A stretch of DNA of 64,000 nucleotides from Vampirovibrio sp041737375 (GCF_041737375.1 NZ_JBGSRV010000006.1:62001-126000); one strand, 5' to 3'; numbered from the stretch's first letter, positions 43,653-52,841 are shown. Program-made: numbers and translations. The notes: generated from the sequence alone by a model not told the origin.

Positions 43653-44831
43653 CTACTTGCGACAAACTTTAGCCCCCGGCAACAAAACGATCAAGCCTTC
43701 CAACTCTAACAAGGTTAAAAGTTCATTGATTTTAGCAGAAGCGAAACCAGTTGCCCCCTGTAAATCCTCAATCGACATGGATTCAAATGAAATGGCTGCT
43801 GCCAAAACTCGTTCTTCTTCAGATAAATGGGCAAGGGCTTTTGAATCAGCAACTTGTGGCGTTTTAGCGGTTAAAAAAGCTGATTTCCCTGAAACATTGC
43901 CATCCGCCTGATGCCTCCAGCCCAGGTCATTGAGTATATCGACCCCTTCAGTCACCGGGAAAGCGCCGTTTTTAATCAGATAATGCGGTCCCTGACTGCC
44001 CGGACTGAACAAATTACCGGGGGTGGCATACACCGTTCGCCCCTCATCCACGGCCAAACGGGCGGTTATCAGGGCACCACTTTTCACATCCCCTTCCACC
44101 ACCACAATCCCATGAGACAATCCGGCCACAATCCGGTTGCGTTGAGGGAAAGTGTACTGGGTGGGCATGGTACCCACCGGATATTCACTCACCCAAGCCC
44201 CGCCCTCCGCCAAAATAGCTTGGGCCAGCTTGCGGTTTGAGGAAGGGTAAATCACATCCAGCCCGCACCCAAAAACCGCTACAGTGGGTAAACCCGCCTG
44301 AATGGCTGCCCAGTGGGCGCATGTATCTATCCCCGCTGCCAAACCACTGACGATGCAAGCTTCAGCCGGTTTCAATTCAGCCACCAGCTTTTCGGTGCAT
44401 TGCCGCCCATACTCACTGGCCTTACGAGTACCCACAAAGGCCAGCGTTTGCCCTTCCAAACAGCCCAAAGCGCCTTTAACATACAACAGCAACGGGGGGT
44501 TGTGAATTTCATTCAATAAGGGGGGATAGTCAGCATCCAGCCTGCTAATGACCTGAATGCCCAAATCGGCATAGGTTTTCAACCAGCCACCATCCAGCCC
44601 TCTCGCCTTTCGAGCCTGAAGCGCCGCCAACACGGCGGGCTTTACCCACTCATTCAAGCTGGATGCAGGTGCTTTCCAAAGGGCCGCCGGGGTTTTAAAC
44701 CGTTGCAGCAGCTTAAAAATGGTTTGATTTCCCAGATTTTTAACCTCCAAAAGCGCCCTTAAATAAACGCTATCGGGGTAATCAGCGCAAACCGCTTCAG
44801 AAGAGGGGGTAATGATCGTCATAAACCTCAT
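43653..44831 (-). CDS. dprA: DNA processing protein DprA/Smf
   Basis: 392 residues. Binds incoming single-stranded DNA and loads RecA during natural transformation. The Rossmann domain shows LAFVGTRKASEYGRQ, VSGLAAGIDTCAHWAA, VFGCGLDVIYPSSNR and FPQRNRIVAGLS, all family signatures. The C-terminal 60 residues form a winged-helix domain (SMSIEDLQGATGFASAKINEL). An extended N-terminal helical part (VKNLGNQTIFKLLQRF) is SAM-like. No other competence gene is in view. Upstream of polA on the same strand. Confidence 0.94.
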   Translation of the reverse strand: MRFMTIITPSSEAVCADYPDSVYLRALLEVKNLGNQTIFKLLQRFKTPAALWKAPASSLNEWVKPAVLAALQARKARGLDGGWLKTYADLGIQVISRLDADYPPLLNEIHNPPLLLYVKGALGCLEGQTLAFVGTRKASEYGRQCTEKLVAELKPAEACIVSGLAAGIDTCAHWAAIQAGLPTVAVFGCGLDVIYPSSNRKLAQAILAEGGAWVSEYPVGTMPTQYTFPQRNRIVAGLSHGIVVVEGDVKSGALITARLAVDEGRTVYATPGNLFSPGSQGPHYLIKNGAFPVTEGVDILNDLGWRHQADGNVSGKSAFLTAKTPQVADSKALAHLSEEERVLAAAISFESMSIEDLQGATGFASAKINELLTLLELEGLIVLLPGAKVCRK

Positions 44832-44962
44832 GCTGCCAAAACACCCGCCAGACCCAAAGGGGTAAATGTTCGGTTTTTAAAAAATTGGAATTCCGCTTGA
44901 AGGCAGCCTTCGAAAATGGTTTGATGAGAGGCAGATTACCCTTAAACAATGGATGAGATCCC

Positions 44963-45808
44963 ATGACCCACCCGAATCAATCTGAATTTATCGTTATTGC
45001 TGGGCCTTGTATTCTGGAAAACAACCGGGGCGAAGTGAATTTTGAGACAGCCCGTCAGTTAAAAGCCATCATGGCCCAATTCCCGGAAGTCAAATTCTAT
45101 TTCAAAAGCTCCTACGACAAGGCCAATCGCTCTTCCATCAATTCTTATCGAGGGCCCGGACTGACGGAAGGGCTGTCCATTTTGAAAGAAATCAAGGAAA
45201 AAGTGGGTGTTTCCATTCTCACCGATGTGCATTGGCCGGATGAAATAGCCCCAGTGGCTTACGTGGTGGACATGATCCAGATTCCAGCCTTCCTGTGCAG
45301 GCAAACCGACTTGCTCTTAGAGGCTGGTAAAACCCGAATTCCGGTCAATATCAAAAAAGGGCAGTTTTTGGCCCCTTTGGATATTCGCCACGCCGCCCAA
45401 AAGGTAAAAAGCATGGGCAACGAGCAAATATACATTACGGAACGAGGCAGCACCTTTGGTTATAACAACCTGGTGGTGGACATGCGCGCCATTCCTATGG
45501 TGCAATCCCTGGGGCTGCCCATTATTTTTGATGCCACCCACAGCGTTCAGCTACCCGGTGGGGCCGGTGAAACCACCGGTGGAAACCGGGAATACGCCCC
45601 CATTCTGGCCAAAGCTGCTGTTTCTGCCGGATGTAACGGCCTGTTTTTTGAAACCCACCCCAACCCGGAGCAGGGCTTAAGCGATGCCAGCAATATGCTG
45701 CCGCTGGAATGGGTTGAACCCATGTTGCAAACCTGCCTGAAGCTCAGGGCCATTATCCAGAATGAGCCTGATTATGCCCGTTCCGCCCAAGCGCTACAAA
45801 ACGCCTAG
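44963..45808 (+). CDS. kdsA: 3-deoxy-8-phosphooctulonate (Kdo-8-P) synthase
   Basis: 281 residues. Joins phosphoenolpyruvate and arabinose 5-phosphate to give Kdo-8-phosphate for the LPS inner core. IAGPCILEN with C16 in place of the Asn of E. coli KdsA indicates the metal-dependent class. Other metal ligands are FDATHSVQ (His), FFETHPNP (Glu) and SDASNML (Asp). The gene shows the cell makes Kdo, hence an outer membrane with LPS-like lipid. It stands immediately left of the proposed replication origin, with a weak hairpin at its end. Confidence 0.95.
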   Translation: MTHPNQSEFIVIAGPCILENNRGEVNFETARQLKAIMAQFPEVKFYFKSSYDKANRSSINSYRGPGLTEGLSILKEIKEKVGVSILTDVHWPDEIAPVAYVVDMIQIPAFLCRQTDLLLEAGKTRIPVNIKKGQFLAPLDIRHAAQKVKSMGNEQIYITERGSTFGYNNLVVDMRAIPMVQSLGLPIIFDATHSVQLPGGAGETTGGNREYAPILAKAAVSAGCNGLFFETHPNPEQGLSDASNMLPLEWVEPMLQTCLKLRAIIQNEPDYARSAQALQNA

Positions 45809-45878
45809 CACTGTAAACAGCTAGACGCATTTCAAAGTAGACCGCCCATGATAACTGGCGGGATTTAAAAACGTGACG

Positions 45879-46528
45879 TTTTCTACAGCCTTATCCCCTT
45901 CAAAAATTGGGACGGCTTCTATTTGAGGCACAGGTTGAAGCTTGGGCGACCCTTAAGGCCGATCGCTAACAAAGGCTTTTAGCCTGAGGAAGAACGGGTT
46001 TCGATCGCCTGCAGATGCTTTCATCAAAGCGAGATCAGGAAAAGGATCGCCTCATTGGACTTCACAGCAATCCAATCGCCAGATCCGGCGCTACGATCGG
46101 CCAAAAGCCTTGCCCATGGATCACAATCCGCAACATCAGCGATCATTTCGTAATAAAGCAGGGGCTTTTACACGCCCTGATCTGTTGAAAACCTGTTGAA
46201 TGGATCCTTACAAACGGTCCGGTTGATCTGTAGAAAACTAAGATCTGTCGGAAACTCTCTACAACCTGAACAGGGTCTGAACAAGTTTTGCACAAGCTTA
46301 AACTCAATGATATCAATACTTCCAGATAGTTTTCTACAGGTTTTGAAGAACACTAAGTACGACTACTGATCTTTTATAAAAACGATCAACAATGCATGAA
46401 GGTTCAAAAAAAGCGGTTTGGGAGGTGGGTTGTAAAAGATCAGTTGCTTTGCTTGCTGAACACTTCCGCATGTGTGTACTCTATAGTTAAATGCATATCG
46501 GAAATGGACAGTAAGGAGCTTCGGGATC
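45879..46528. other. candidate chromosomal replication origin (oriC)
   Basis: A 720-bp gene-free region between kdsA and dnaN. DnaA-box-like nonamers: TTTTCTACA at 45879-45887 and 46330-46338 (plus), TGTAGAAAA at 46229-46237 and TGTTGAAAA at 46183-46191 (minus), TTTTGCACA at 46286-46294, with weaker ones at 45891, 46166 and 46194. They resemble the cyanobacterial box TTTTCCACA. GATC occurs 16 times in 45961-46528. An AT-rich stretch at 46366-46386 (CTTTTATAAAAACG) could be the unwinding element. dnaN, recF and dciA follow, and the G/C strand bias changes sign across this point. dnaA is not adjacent, as in cyanobacteria. Confidence 0.75.
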
Positions 46529-47656
46529 ATGAAATTTGCCGTTCAGCGTGAAGATATCCACCAGGCGGTTGCCGCCGTGCAACGGGCCACCGCAACCCGT
46601 GTCATTCAACCCATTCTGTCCAATATTTTGATTGAAAGCACCAGTGCCGATACTTTGAAGCTATCGGCCACGGATTTGGATTTTGCCATTGAAACCACCA
46701 TTCCGGCCAAAGTGGTGGAAGAAGGCCGTATCACCTTGTCCGCCAAAAAGCTGGCTGAAATTATCAGCAAATTAGCCGGTGGGCGTGAAATTGAGTTTGA
46801 GATTGAGGAAGCGGTGCAAACAGCGCGGATTAAGTGCGGTACCGCTTTATTTGATATGAGAACCCTGCCAGCGGATGAATTTCCGCAAATTAAACAGATT
46901 GACGCCAGCGATTACCTGGAAGTGGATGGCAAAGCGTTTATTCGGGCCATTAACCAAACCGCTTTTGCCGCTGCCAGCTACGATGCCAACAATGTGTTGG
47001 GCGGCGTGTTTTTTCAGTTGAATGAAAACGGGCTGGAAATGGCCGCAACCGATGGCTCACGATTGGCTCGGCGGATTGAAGCGGTTTCTGAAGGCGGTGT
47101 GGCTGTTCAGTTGAATGTTTCCGCCATTATTCCGGCCAAAGCGCTTCAGGAATTTTTGAAGCTTTGCGCCTCGGATGTGAGCGAGCAACCGGTTCGTCTG
47201 GCCATTCAGGAAGGGCAGATTTCTTTCCGCACCCCCCGGTTTTATGTGTTGTCCCGCTTGCTGGATGGACAATACCCCAAGTACAACCAGTTGATTCCGG
47301 CTGAAAATAAAATTGTGGCCTTTGCCAACAAAAAAATGTTCATCGATTCCCTGGAACGAACGGCGGTTATGGCCAATGAGCGAACCAACATCGTGAAACT
47401 GTCTCTGGATAATAACAACATGAGTTTGGCGGCCCAAACCCCTGACGTTGGAGACTCCAAGGACACCATGGATGTGGTGTATGACGGCGATACCTTGAAT
47501 ATTGCCTTCAACTACAAATATGTAATCGATGCCCTCAAGGTGATCGAGTCTGAGGACATACGCATGGAAACCAATGGGCCATTGTCTCCCACTATTTTCA
47601 AGGGCAAGGAAGACAATGGTTACCTGTGTTTGGTAATGCCGGTTCAGGTCAAGTAG
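46529..47656 (+). CDS. dnaN: DNA polymerase III sliding clamp, beta subunit
   Basis: 375 residues, three clamp domains of about 125 each. Forms the ring that tethers DNA polymerase III. MKFAVQREDIHQAVAAVQRA, LSATDLDFAIETTIPA and the final CLVMPVQVK (with the MPV edge of the binding cleft) are typical. AAGGAG lies 12 bases before the ATG. First gene after the proposed origin; recF follows after 47 bases, the conserved dnaN-recF order. Confidence 0.96.
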   Translation: MKFAVQREDIHQAVAAVQRATATRVIQPILSNILIESTSADTLKLSATDLDFAIETTIPAKVVEEGRITLSAKKLAEIISKLAGGREIEFEIEEAVQTARIKCGTALFDMRTLPADEFPQIKQIDASDYLEVDGKAFIRAINQTAFAAASYDANNVLGGVFFQLNENGLEMAATDGSRLARRIEAVSEGGVAVQLNVSAIIPAKALQEFLKLCASDVSEQPVRLAIQEGQISFRTPRFYVLSRLLDGQYPKYNQLIPAENKIVAFANKKMFIDSLERTAVMANERTNIVKLSLDNNNMSLAAQTPDVGDSKDTMDVVYDGDTLNIAFNYKYVIDALKVIESEDIRMETNGPLSPTIFKGKEDNGYLCLVMPVQVK

Positions 47657-47703
47657 GCACGGAAAAAACGCTGGTTTGATGGCCGGTTTTAGAGAGATGA
47701 GTC

Positions 47704-48948
47704 ATGCGTGTTCAATCCCTGCACTTAGCCAATTTTCGTAATTATTCGGCTTTAAGCGTGACTTTTTCAGCCCGCAAAAACATTTTTCTGGGCAATAACG
47801 GCCAAGGCAAAACCAATCTGCTGGAAGCTATTTATTTTCTCAGTCACGCTCGTTCTCATCGCACCAGCAGCGATCGGGAATTGATTCAAACCGGGCAGCG
47901 TTTTGCCACCATCAGCGCCCAGTTGACCAATCACCACTATGAGGGGCGGGTACAGCTGGAATCTCAAGTTAAAGTTGAGGATGAGCGGCTGAAAACGGTG
48001 TTCAAGGTAAACGGGAGTCCCCTTCGGAGTCGTTCCGAGATGCTGGGACACCTGCCCACCGTGTCCTTCTTTTTGCCGGATTTGCTGCTGTTGCGGGGAA
48101 CCCCTGAGGATCGCCGTCGTTGGCTGGATGCGGCCATTGTGCAGTATGATAAACGCCATTTACTGTACCTGAACGAATTCCACAAGGTGCGCCAACAAAA
48201 AAACAAGCTGCTTAAAAGCCCCATGGAGCAAATTTCCCGAGATCACCTCAGTGCCTGGAACGTTCAATTTGCCGCTATGGGGGCTAAAGTTATTGCGTCC
48301 CGCCAGACTTATCTTTCCATGATTGAGGATTTGGCGGCCTTGGCTTACCTGGAGCTAAGCGACAACCGGGAGCAGCTTACTTTTAAATACCAAAGTACGG
48401 TTTTGGACATGCTGGCCCCGCAAAATCTGGCGGATCATTCTGCCGGATTACCGCATGGAGCGCCGTTACCGGATGTGATCGAGCTGGAAGCCGCTTTAAT
48501 GCGCCTACTAGACGAAAAAATGAATGATGAACTGCGGCGAGGCACCTGTTTGGTGGGGCCGCACCGGGATGATATTCATTTTTATCTGGATGGCTTGCCT
48601 GCCGATGCGTATGGCAGTCAGGGGCAACAACGCAGCGTGGTGTTGGCTTTGAAGCTAACCGAGCTTAAGTGCCTGAGCGCCAAATTACAGGAGCCCCCGG
48701 TGTTGTTGCTGGATGATGTGATGGCTGAGCTGGATCCTGATCGCCAGCGGCTTTTGGTGACGCATATTCATCCCGAAAGTCAGGTGTTTATGACCACCAC
48801 GCATCCCACTTCTTCGTGGCAAACCCTGCTGGAGCGGGAATCCGGGCAGACAGACCAAAACACCGATTCGTATTTAGCCGCATTTACCGTGGATCATGGG
48901 CATCTTTTTGACCGCTTGGCACACCCACAACCGGAGTTGAATTCATGA
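47704..48948 (+). CDS. recF: DNA replication and repair protein RecF
   Basis: 414 residues. SMC-like ATPase that helps load RecA at gaps with RecO and RecR. Walker A FLGNNGQGKTNLLEAI, signature YGSQGQQRSVVLALKL, and Walker B PVLLLDDVMAELDPDR. Slightly longer than the 360-370 residues usual for the family, with extra residues in the coiled arm and in the tail (ERESGQTDQNTDSY). AGAGATGAGTC before the ATG. Its stop overlaps the dciA start (ATGA). Confidence 0.95.
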   Translation: MRVQSLHLANFRNYSALSVTFSARKNIFLGNNGQGKTNLLEAIYFLSHARSHRTSSDRELIQTGQRFATISAQLTNHHYEGRVQLESQVKVEDERLKTVFKVNGSPLRSRSEMLGHLPTVSFFLPDLLLLRGTPEDRRRWLDAAIVQYDKRHLLYLNEFHKVRQQKNKLLKSPMEQISRDHLSAWNVQFAAMGAKVIASRQTYLSMIEDLAALAYLELSDNREQLTFKYQSTVLDMLAPQNLADHSAGLPHGAPLPDVIELEAALMRLLDEKMNDELRRGTCLVGPHRDDIHFYLDGLPADAYGSQGQQRSVVLALKLTELKCLSAKLQEPPVLLLDDVMAELDPDRQRLLVTHIHPESQVFMTTTHPTSSWQTLLERESGQTDQNTDSYLAAFTVDHGHLFDRLAHPQPELNS

Positions 48949-49316
48949 GCGAGTACCGTTCCTTTCCTAAAAAAAAGCCCAAGCGAGTGGGCTCGTTGTC
49001 CGCGTTTTCCGATATTTTGCCCCAGGTATGCCAGAATTTGGCATTGGATAAAAAGGTAAACGAATTGGCGCTAATGGCTTTGTGGCCTGCTCAGGTCGCT
49101 GGACTGGCCGGAGAAGTGGCCTCCCAGAACACACGGGCTGTTCGATTAATCAAGCAGGGGTATCAAACCATTCTGGCGGTAAAAGTCTCGAATGCCTCAT
49201 TGGCCTCAGAACTCAGTTTTCATGTACCGGCCTTGAAAGCGGCGTTAAATGGGTATAAAGCGCAAACAGGGCTAACCGTCGATCAAATCAAACTGAGCGT
49301 TGGCAGTTTACAGTAA
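48945..49316 (+). CDS. dciA: DciA-type protein (DUF721), replicative helicase loader/operator
   Basis: 123 residues. DUF721 core: about residues 24-100 with LALDKKVNELALMALWPAQVAG, the NTRAVRLIKQGYQTILAVKVSNASLASEL stretch (here shown in parts) and LKAALNGY. A basic N-terminus (FPKKKPKR) precedes the KH-like domain. DciA is the ancestral loader of DnaB in bacteria that lack DnaC or DnaI. Its place after recF, coupled by an ATGA overlap, puts clamp, recF and helicase loader in a single origin-proximal operon. Confidence 0.82.
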   Translation: MSEYRSFPKKKPKRVGSLSAFSDILPQVCQNLALDKKVNELALMALWPAQVAGLAGEVASQNTRAVRLIKQGYQTILAVKVSNASLASELSFHVPALKAALNGYKAQTGLTVDQIKLSVGSLQ

Positions 49317-49510
49317 CGCTGTTACTTTGTGGAGGGTGGTGAAACATTCCAGGGCTTCGGGCGTCATTGATATTCAAGTTACAATCACCCCATCGGGCTA
49401 AATACCCTAATTATTTTGTAAATGCGCTTTAAAGGGTTCCGGTAAAATTTGAGAGTATTGACTCTGGGGGTTGAACTTGGAAGCACTCGGCAAAAGCCGT
49501 TAACATCCGT

Positions 49511-49516
49511 TATAAT
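49511..49516 (+). promoter_or_regulatory. -10 element of the probable ctpA promoter
   Basis: A perfect TATAAT lies 60 bases upstream of the ctpA start in a 258-bp gap. No good -35 hexamer is at 16-18 bases, so it may depend on an activator. Confidence 0.35.
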
Positions 49517-49575
49517 AAGCTTTACATGGCTAAAATTGGTGTGTTGTACAACCAATGAACCTGGATGGGAAATTG

Positions 49576-50901
49576 ATGAACAAAAATAAGCTTTTTGGTA
49601 CCCTGCTGATTCCTCTGGCCATGGTCACGACCATCCAGCAAGGCTTCGCCTACACTCCGCAATCTCTGTACGATGAAGTTTGGAAACTGATTAACGCCCG
49701 TTTTGTGAATGATGATAAAAATGGTCAGGATTGGCGTATTTGGCGGCATCGCTTTGACACTCAGATTAAGGACGAGGCGGACGCCAATGTGGCCATTGAA
49801 ACCATGCTGGCCAGCTTAAACGATCGATACACCCGCTTCCTGGACAAGGATGAATTTGCCGAAGAGGGGCGCTCCATCAAGGCCACCCTGTTTGGCATTG
49901 GTATTCAAATTGGCTTGCGGGAAGACAAACTGGTGGTGATTGCCCCCATTGATGAAACCCCCGCCGATAAGGCTGGTTTGAAGGCCAATGACGAGATTTT
50001 GGAAATTGACGGTAAAAATACCAAGGGTATTTCCGTTAAAGATGCCGCCGATTTGATTCGGGGCGAAAAAGGCACCAAGGTGCGCCTGCTGATTAAGCGG
50101 GAAGAAAAAGTGGCCAAGTACTACGATATTATGCGCGATGAAATCAAGCTGAAATCCGTTTCGCTGAACAATCCGTTTGATATGGCGGTGCCTAAAAATA
50201 TCGGCTACGTTAAACTATCTACTTTTTTAAGCAGCAATGCCGCTCAGGAAGTGCAAAATGCCCTGAAGGAACAAGGCGAAAAAAGTGGCTACATTCTGGA
50301 TTTGCGCTCTAATCCCGGTGGTTTGTTGTCCAATGCCATTCGAATTGCGGATTTCTTTTTAGAGCAGGGTTCCATTGTTAGCACCGTGGACCGGGATGGA
50401 TACAAGGAAGTGCGTTACTCCAGCCCTTCTGCGTTAACCACCAAGCCCTTGGTGGTGTTAATTAACGGTGGTAGTGCCAGTGCCAGCGAAATTCTCAGTG
50501 GCGCTCTAAAAGATAACCAGCGGGCGGTGCTGATTGGGGAACGCAGCTTTGGTAAAGGGCTGGTTCAGGAAATCAATCAATTACCCGGCGGCTCTGGGGT
50601 GAATGTGACCACCCAGCGCTACCTCACGCCCAATGATACGGATATCAATAAAAAGGGCATTGAGCCGGATATTATGATTGAGCTGACCGAGGAAGACGCT
50701 AAGGCCAAGAAGGATACCCAGTTGCTTCGGGCTATTTCCGTGGTCAGTGAGATGATTCAGGGCAAAACGGTTAAAGATATCATCAATCAGCAAATTCTGG
50801 CTAAAGCTCAAATTCAGTCCCTGACTACCAACCCGGTGGGCAAGCTGAATGAAAGCGTGACGTTGCCGAATCAACAGGCGGAGAAATCCACCGCTCAGTA
50901 A
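49576..50901 (+). CDS. ctpA: carboxy-terminal processing protease (S41 family)
   Basis: 441 residues from the ATG at 49576, which gives a clean signal peptide (MNKNKLFGTLLIPLAMV to GFA); an ATG seven codons upstream is an alternative. Periplasmic protease. After an N-terminal helical part comes a PDZ domain (about 95-180, IGIQIGLREDKLVVIAPIDETPA) and the S41 domain: YILDLRSNPGG, then SASASEILSGAL with the catalytic Ser and GERSFGKGLVQ with the Lys. GIEPDIMIELT is also standard. In cyanobacteria CtpA processes D1; here the substrate is unknown. Confidence 0.92.
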   Translation: MNKNKLFGTLLIPLAMVTTIQQGFAYTPQSLYDEVWKLINARFVNDDKNGQDWRIWRHRFDTQIKDEADANVAIETMLASLNDRYTRFLDKDEFAEEGRSIKATLFGIGIQIGLREDKLVVIAPIDETPADKAGLKANDEILEIDGKNTKGISVKDAADLIRGEKGTKVRLLIKREEKVAKYYDIMRDEIKLKSVSLNNPFDMAVPKNIGYVKLSTFLSSNAAQEVQNALKEQGEKSGYILDLRSNPGGLLSNAIRIADFFLEQGSIVSTVDRDGYKEVRYSSPSALTTKPLVVLINGGSASASEILSGALKDNQRAVLIGERSFGKGLVQEINQLPGGSGVNVTTQRYLTPNDTDINKKGIEPDIMIELTEEDAKAKKDTQLLRAISVVSEMIQGKTVKDIINQQILAKAQIQSLTTNPVGKLNESVTLPNQQAEKSTAQ

Positions 50902-50920
50902 GCGGGTGGTCGCTCAGGAA

Positions 50921-51667
50921 CTAGCGTTCTCCCCACAATAATAACTGTTTGATAAAACCGGGTATCAGCCCGGTTTTATCGTTTTTGGGAGAGGGCGTTA
51001 CGACGGCAGGCTTTGTTATTGGGGGACGCGACGGTTTACTACTATAGCCCGCTTTTTTGATAGGGGTAGCGGGCAAGGCGGGCTCTAAGCCCTGCCCGGC
51101 GGAAGGCGCTTGTTTTTTTTCTTCGTGAATAACCGCCTGGTGGTGAAACGCCTTCATAATTTTGGATTGCAACCGGTAATCTGGCACATGTTGGCCCACC
51201 AGCGCCCAAAACCGAGGCCCATGTCCCGATTCAAAATAATGGGCCAGCTCATGAATAATCAGGTAGCGTAAAGCCTCTTGAGGCGCTTGATTCAGGCAGT
51301 ATCGGGATACGGTCATGGTTTTGGTGCGTAAGTTAACCTGGGCCAAATGGTTGTATTTGGCGTATCCAATTTGTACTTTTCCCAGCTTTACCCGAAAGGT
51401 TTCCTGGTTGATTTGTTGTACCCATGTTTCTAGTTCCGCGTTGGTGCTGATGGTGACGGTGGGTTGTTGGGCGGCTTGCTCCAGCAAATAGCGCTCTTTG
51501 GCGTCTTTTTTTTGCAGGCGTTCTACCAGTTCGGCGGTAACGCTGTGTTTTAAATCTTTGGACCAGTGGCGGGGCAGTTTAATATGAATGGTCTTTCCAT
51601 CCCGAATGCAGGCAGAAGCCCGCCGAAGTTTTCTGGATTCCTCAATAAGAACGTGAAGCGCTTGCAT
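50921..51667 (-). CDS. YgjP-like metallopeptidase domain protein (DUF45)
   Basis: 248 residues from the ATG at 51667; an ORF continues upstream into ribF but is unlikely to be used. The DUF45 core (about 10-175) ends in YLIIHELAHYFESGHGPRFW, an HExxH with the third His spaced as in WLM/YgjP-type zinc peptidases, preceded by VNLRTKTMTVSRYCL. The C-terminal 75 residues are a Lys/Pro/Ser-rich tail. Possibly acts on protein conjugates or in the cytoplasm; function unknown. It converges on ctpA. Confidence 0.82.
   Translation of the reverse strand: MQALHVLIEESRKLRRASACIRDGKTIHIKLPRHWSKDLKHSVTAELVERLQKKDAKERYLLEQAAQQPTVTISTNAELETWVQQINQETFRVKLGKVQIGYAKYNHLAQVNLRTKTMTVSRYCLNQAPQEALRYLIIHELAHYFESGHGPRFWALVGQHVPDYRLQSKIMKAFHHQAVIHEEKKQAPSAGQGLEPALPATPIKKAGYSSKPSRPPITKPAVVTPSPKNDKTGLIPGFIKQLLLWGER
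50951..50985 (+). terminator. intrinsic terminator of ctpA inside the convergent gene
   Basis: GATAAAACCGGG and CCCGGTTTTATC form a perfect 12-bp stem with a 6-base loop, then GTTTTT. It begins 50 bases after the ctpA stop but lies within the last codons of the minus-strand YgjP-like gene. Confidence 0.7.
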
Positions 51668-51699
51668 GGTGGGGGGGCATCGTTTCTGGTTTGGGGATT

Positions 51700-52680
51700 T
51701 TAACGGGTGGGGGGCGATTGGGAGATAGTCTGATTTTCGGCTTGCCAGTATTGTTGGGCTTGTTGGCAATCGGTTTCAATTTGGGCGATTAATGCGGGTA
51801 TATTTTCAAATTTTTGCTCATCCCGAAGTTTATGGGCAAAGCGCATGGTTAAGTGTTCGCCATAGAAGTCTGTACCCGTGTAGTTCAGCAAATGCACCTC
51901 TACCCGTTTTTGGGCTTGATCGCCAAAGGTAGGGCTGAGGCCCACGTTACACACCGCCGCATACGCTACGCCTTTTAGCCATGCGGAACCACAGTAAGTG
52001 CCATTGCCCGGAATGAGCTGATGGGGATTAATTTTGAGGTTGGCCGTGGGGAAACCCAGTTGTCGCCCCCGTTGCAGTCCACCTTCGACCACGCCACCCA
52101 CCGGGTAAACATGGCCCAGCAAGGTGTTGGCAAATTCCACTTCGCCGTAGGCCAACAGTTTTCTAATCAGGGTACTGCTTACAATTTGTCCGCCACCTTC
52201 TGGCAGGTTGGCATCGGTGCGCACCGGATCAATAATTTGGACGTCAAAGTCATGCTGCTGGCCAAAGCGCTTCAGCATTTCTCCATCGCCAGCCCGGTTT
52301 TTACCAAAACGGTGATCGTATCCCACGGTTACGCTTTTTACGTTTAAGTGCTTGAGTAGAATTAATTCAATAAACTCTTCAGCGGCCAGATTTTTCAGCC
52401 ATTCATCAAAATCCAGAATCAGGGCGTGATCAAAGCCCATGTTTTCAAAGGTTTTCAGCCGTTCATCTAGGGTAGACAAAAGGTGGGTGGGTGTTTTGCT
52501 GATTAAAAACTGAGGATGATTGGTAAAGCTAACCACCACGCTGGGTACTTGCAGTAAGCGGGCTTCCCGCAGCGCATTTTCAAGCACCATCACATGCCCC
52601 ACGTGAACGCCATCAAACATACCCAGGGCGCAAGCCGATTGGGGCAATGTAATGGCTTGAGCGGAGCGGTGGATTTGCAT
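51700..52680 (-). CDS. ribF: bifunctional riboflavin kinase / FAD synthetase
   Basis: 326 residues. Makes FMN and FAD from riboflavin and ATP. N-terminal adenylyltransferase: LGMFDGVHVGHVMVLE (with HxGH-like motif), VVVSFTNHPQ, VGYDHRFGKNRAGD and SSTLIRKLL. C-terminal kinase: GRQLGFPTANL (PTAN motif), GTYCGSAW and EVHLLNYTGTDFYG. The order and length match RibF. The start ATG is preceded by a weak site (AAAGG). It is divergent from the DNA methyltransferase gene. Confidence 0.94.
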   Translation of the reverse strand: MQIHRSAQAITLPQSACALGMFDGVHVGHVMVLENALREARLLQVPSVVVSFTNHPQFLISKTPTHLLSTLDERLKTFENMGFDHALILDFDEWLKNLAAEEFIELILLKHLNVKSVTVGYDHRFGKNRAGDGEMLKRFGQQHDFDVQIIDPVRTDANLPEGGGQIVSSTLIRKLLAYGEVEFANTLLGHVYPVGGVVEGGLQRGRQLGFPTANLKINPHQLIPGNGTYCGSAWLKGVAYAAVCNVGLSPTFGDQAQKRVEVHLLNYTGTDFYGEHLTMRFAHKLRDEQKFENIPALIAQIETDCQQAQQYWQAENQTISQSPPTR

Positions 52681-52841
52681 GGGGAAAGGCCAATTGTTTT
52701 ACGCTAATTTCATTGTAGATCGGCCCGGAAAGAACGGAAAGCCTGTTTACGCTCATGTTTGAAAAGTGGCGGTTATTTTTTTGAGAAATAACCTCTGTTT
52801 AAAGGACGTGATTGTGGGAGGGGTGCCTTTAGGATGAGATT

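Noticed and set aside
45806..45826. CTAGC...GCTAG hairpin after kdsA as a terminator
   Set aside because: Only five base pairs and no T run; too weak.
49312..49326. AGTAAC-GCT-GTTACT palindrome at the end of dciA
   Set aside because: Six-bp stem overlapping the stop codon, without a proper T tract; probably chance.
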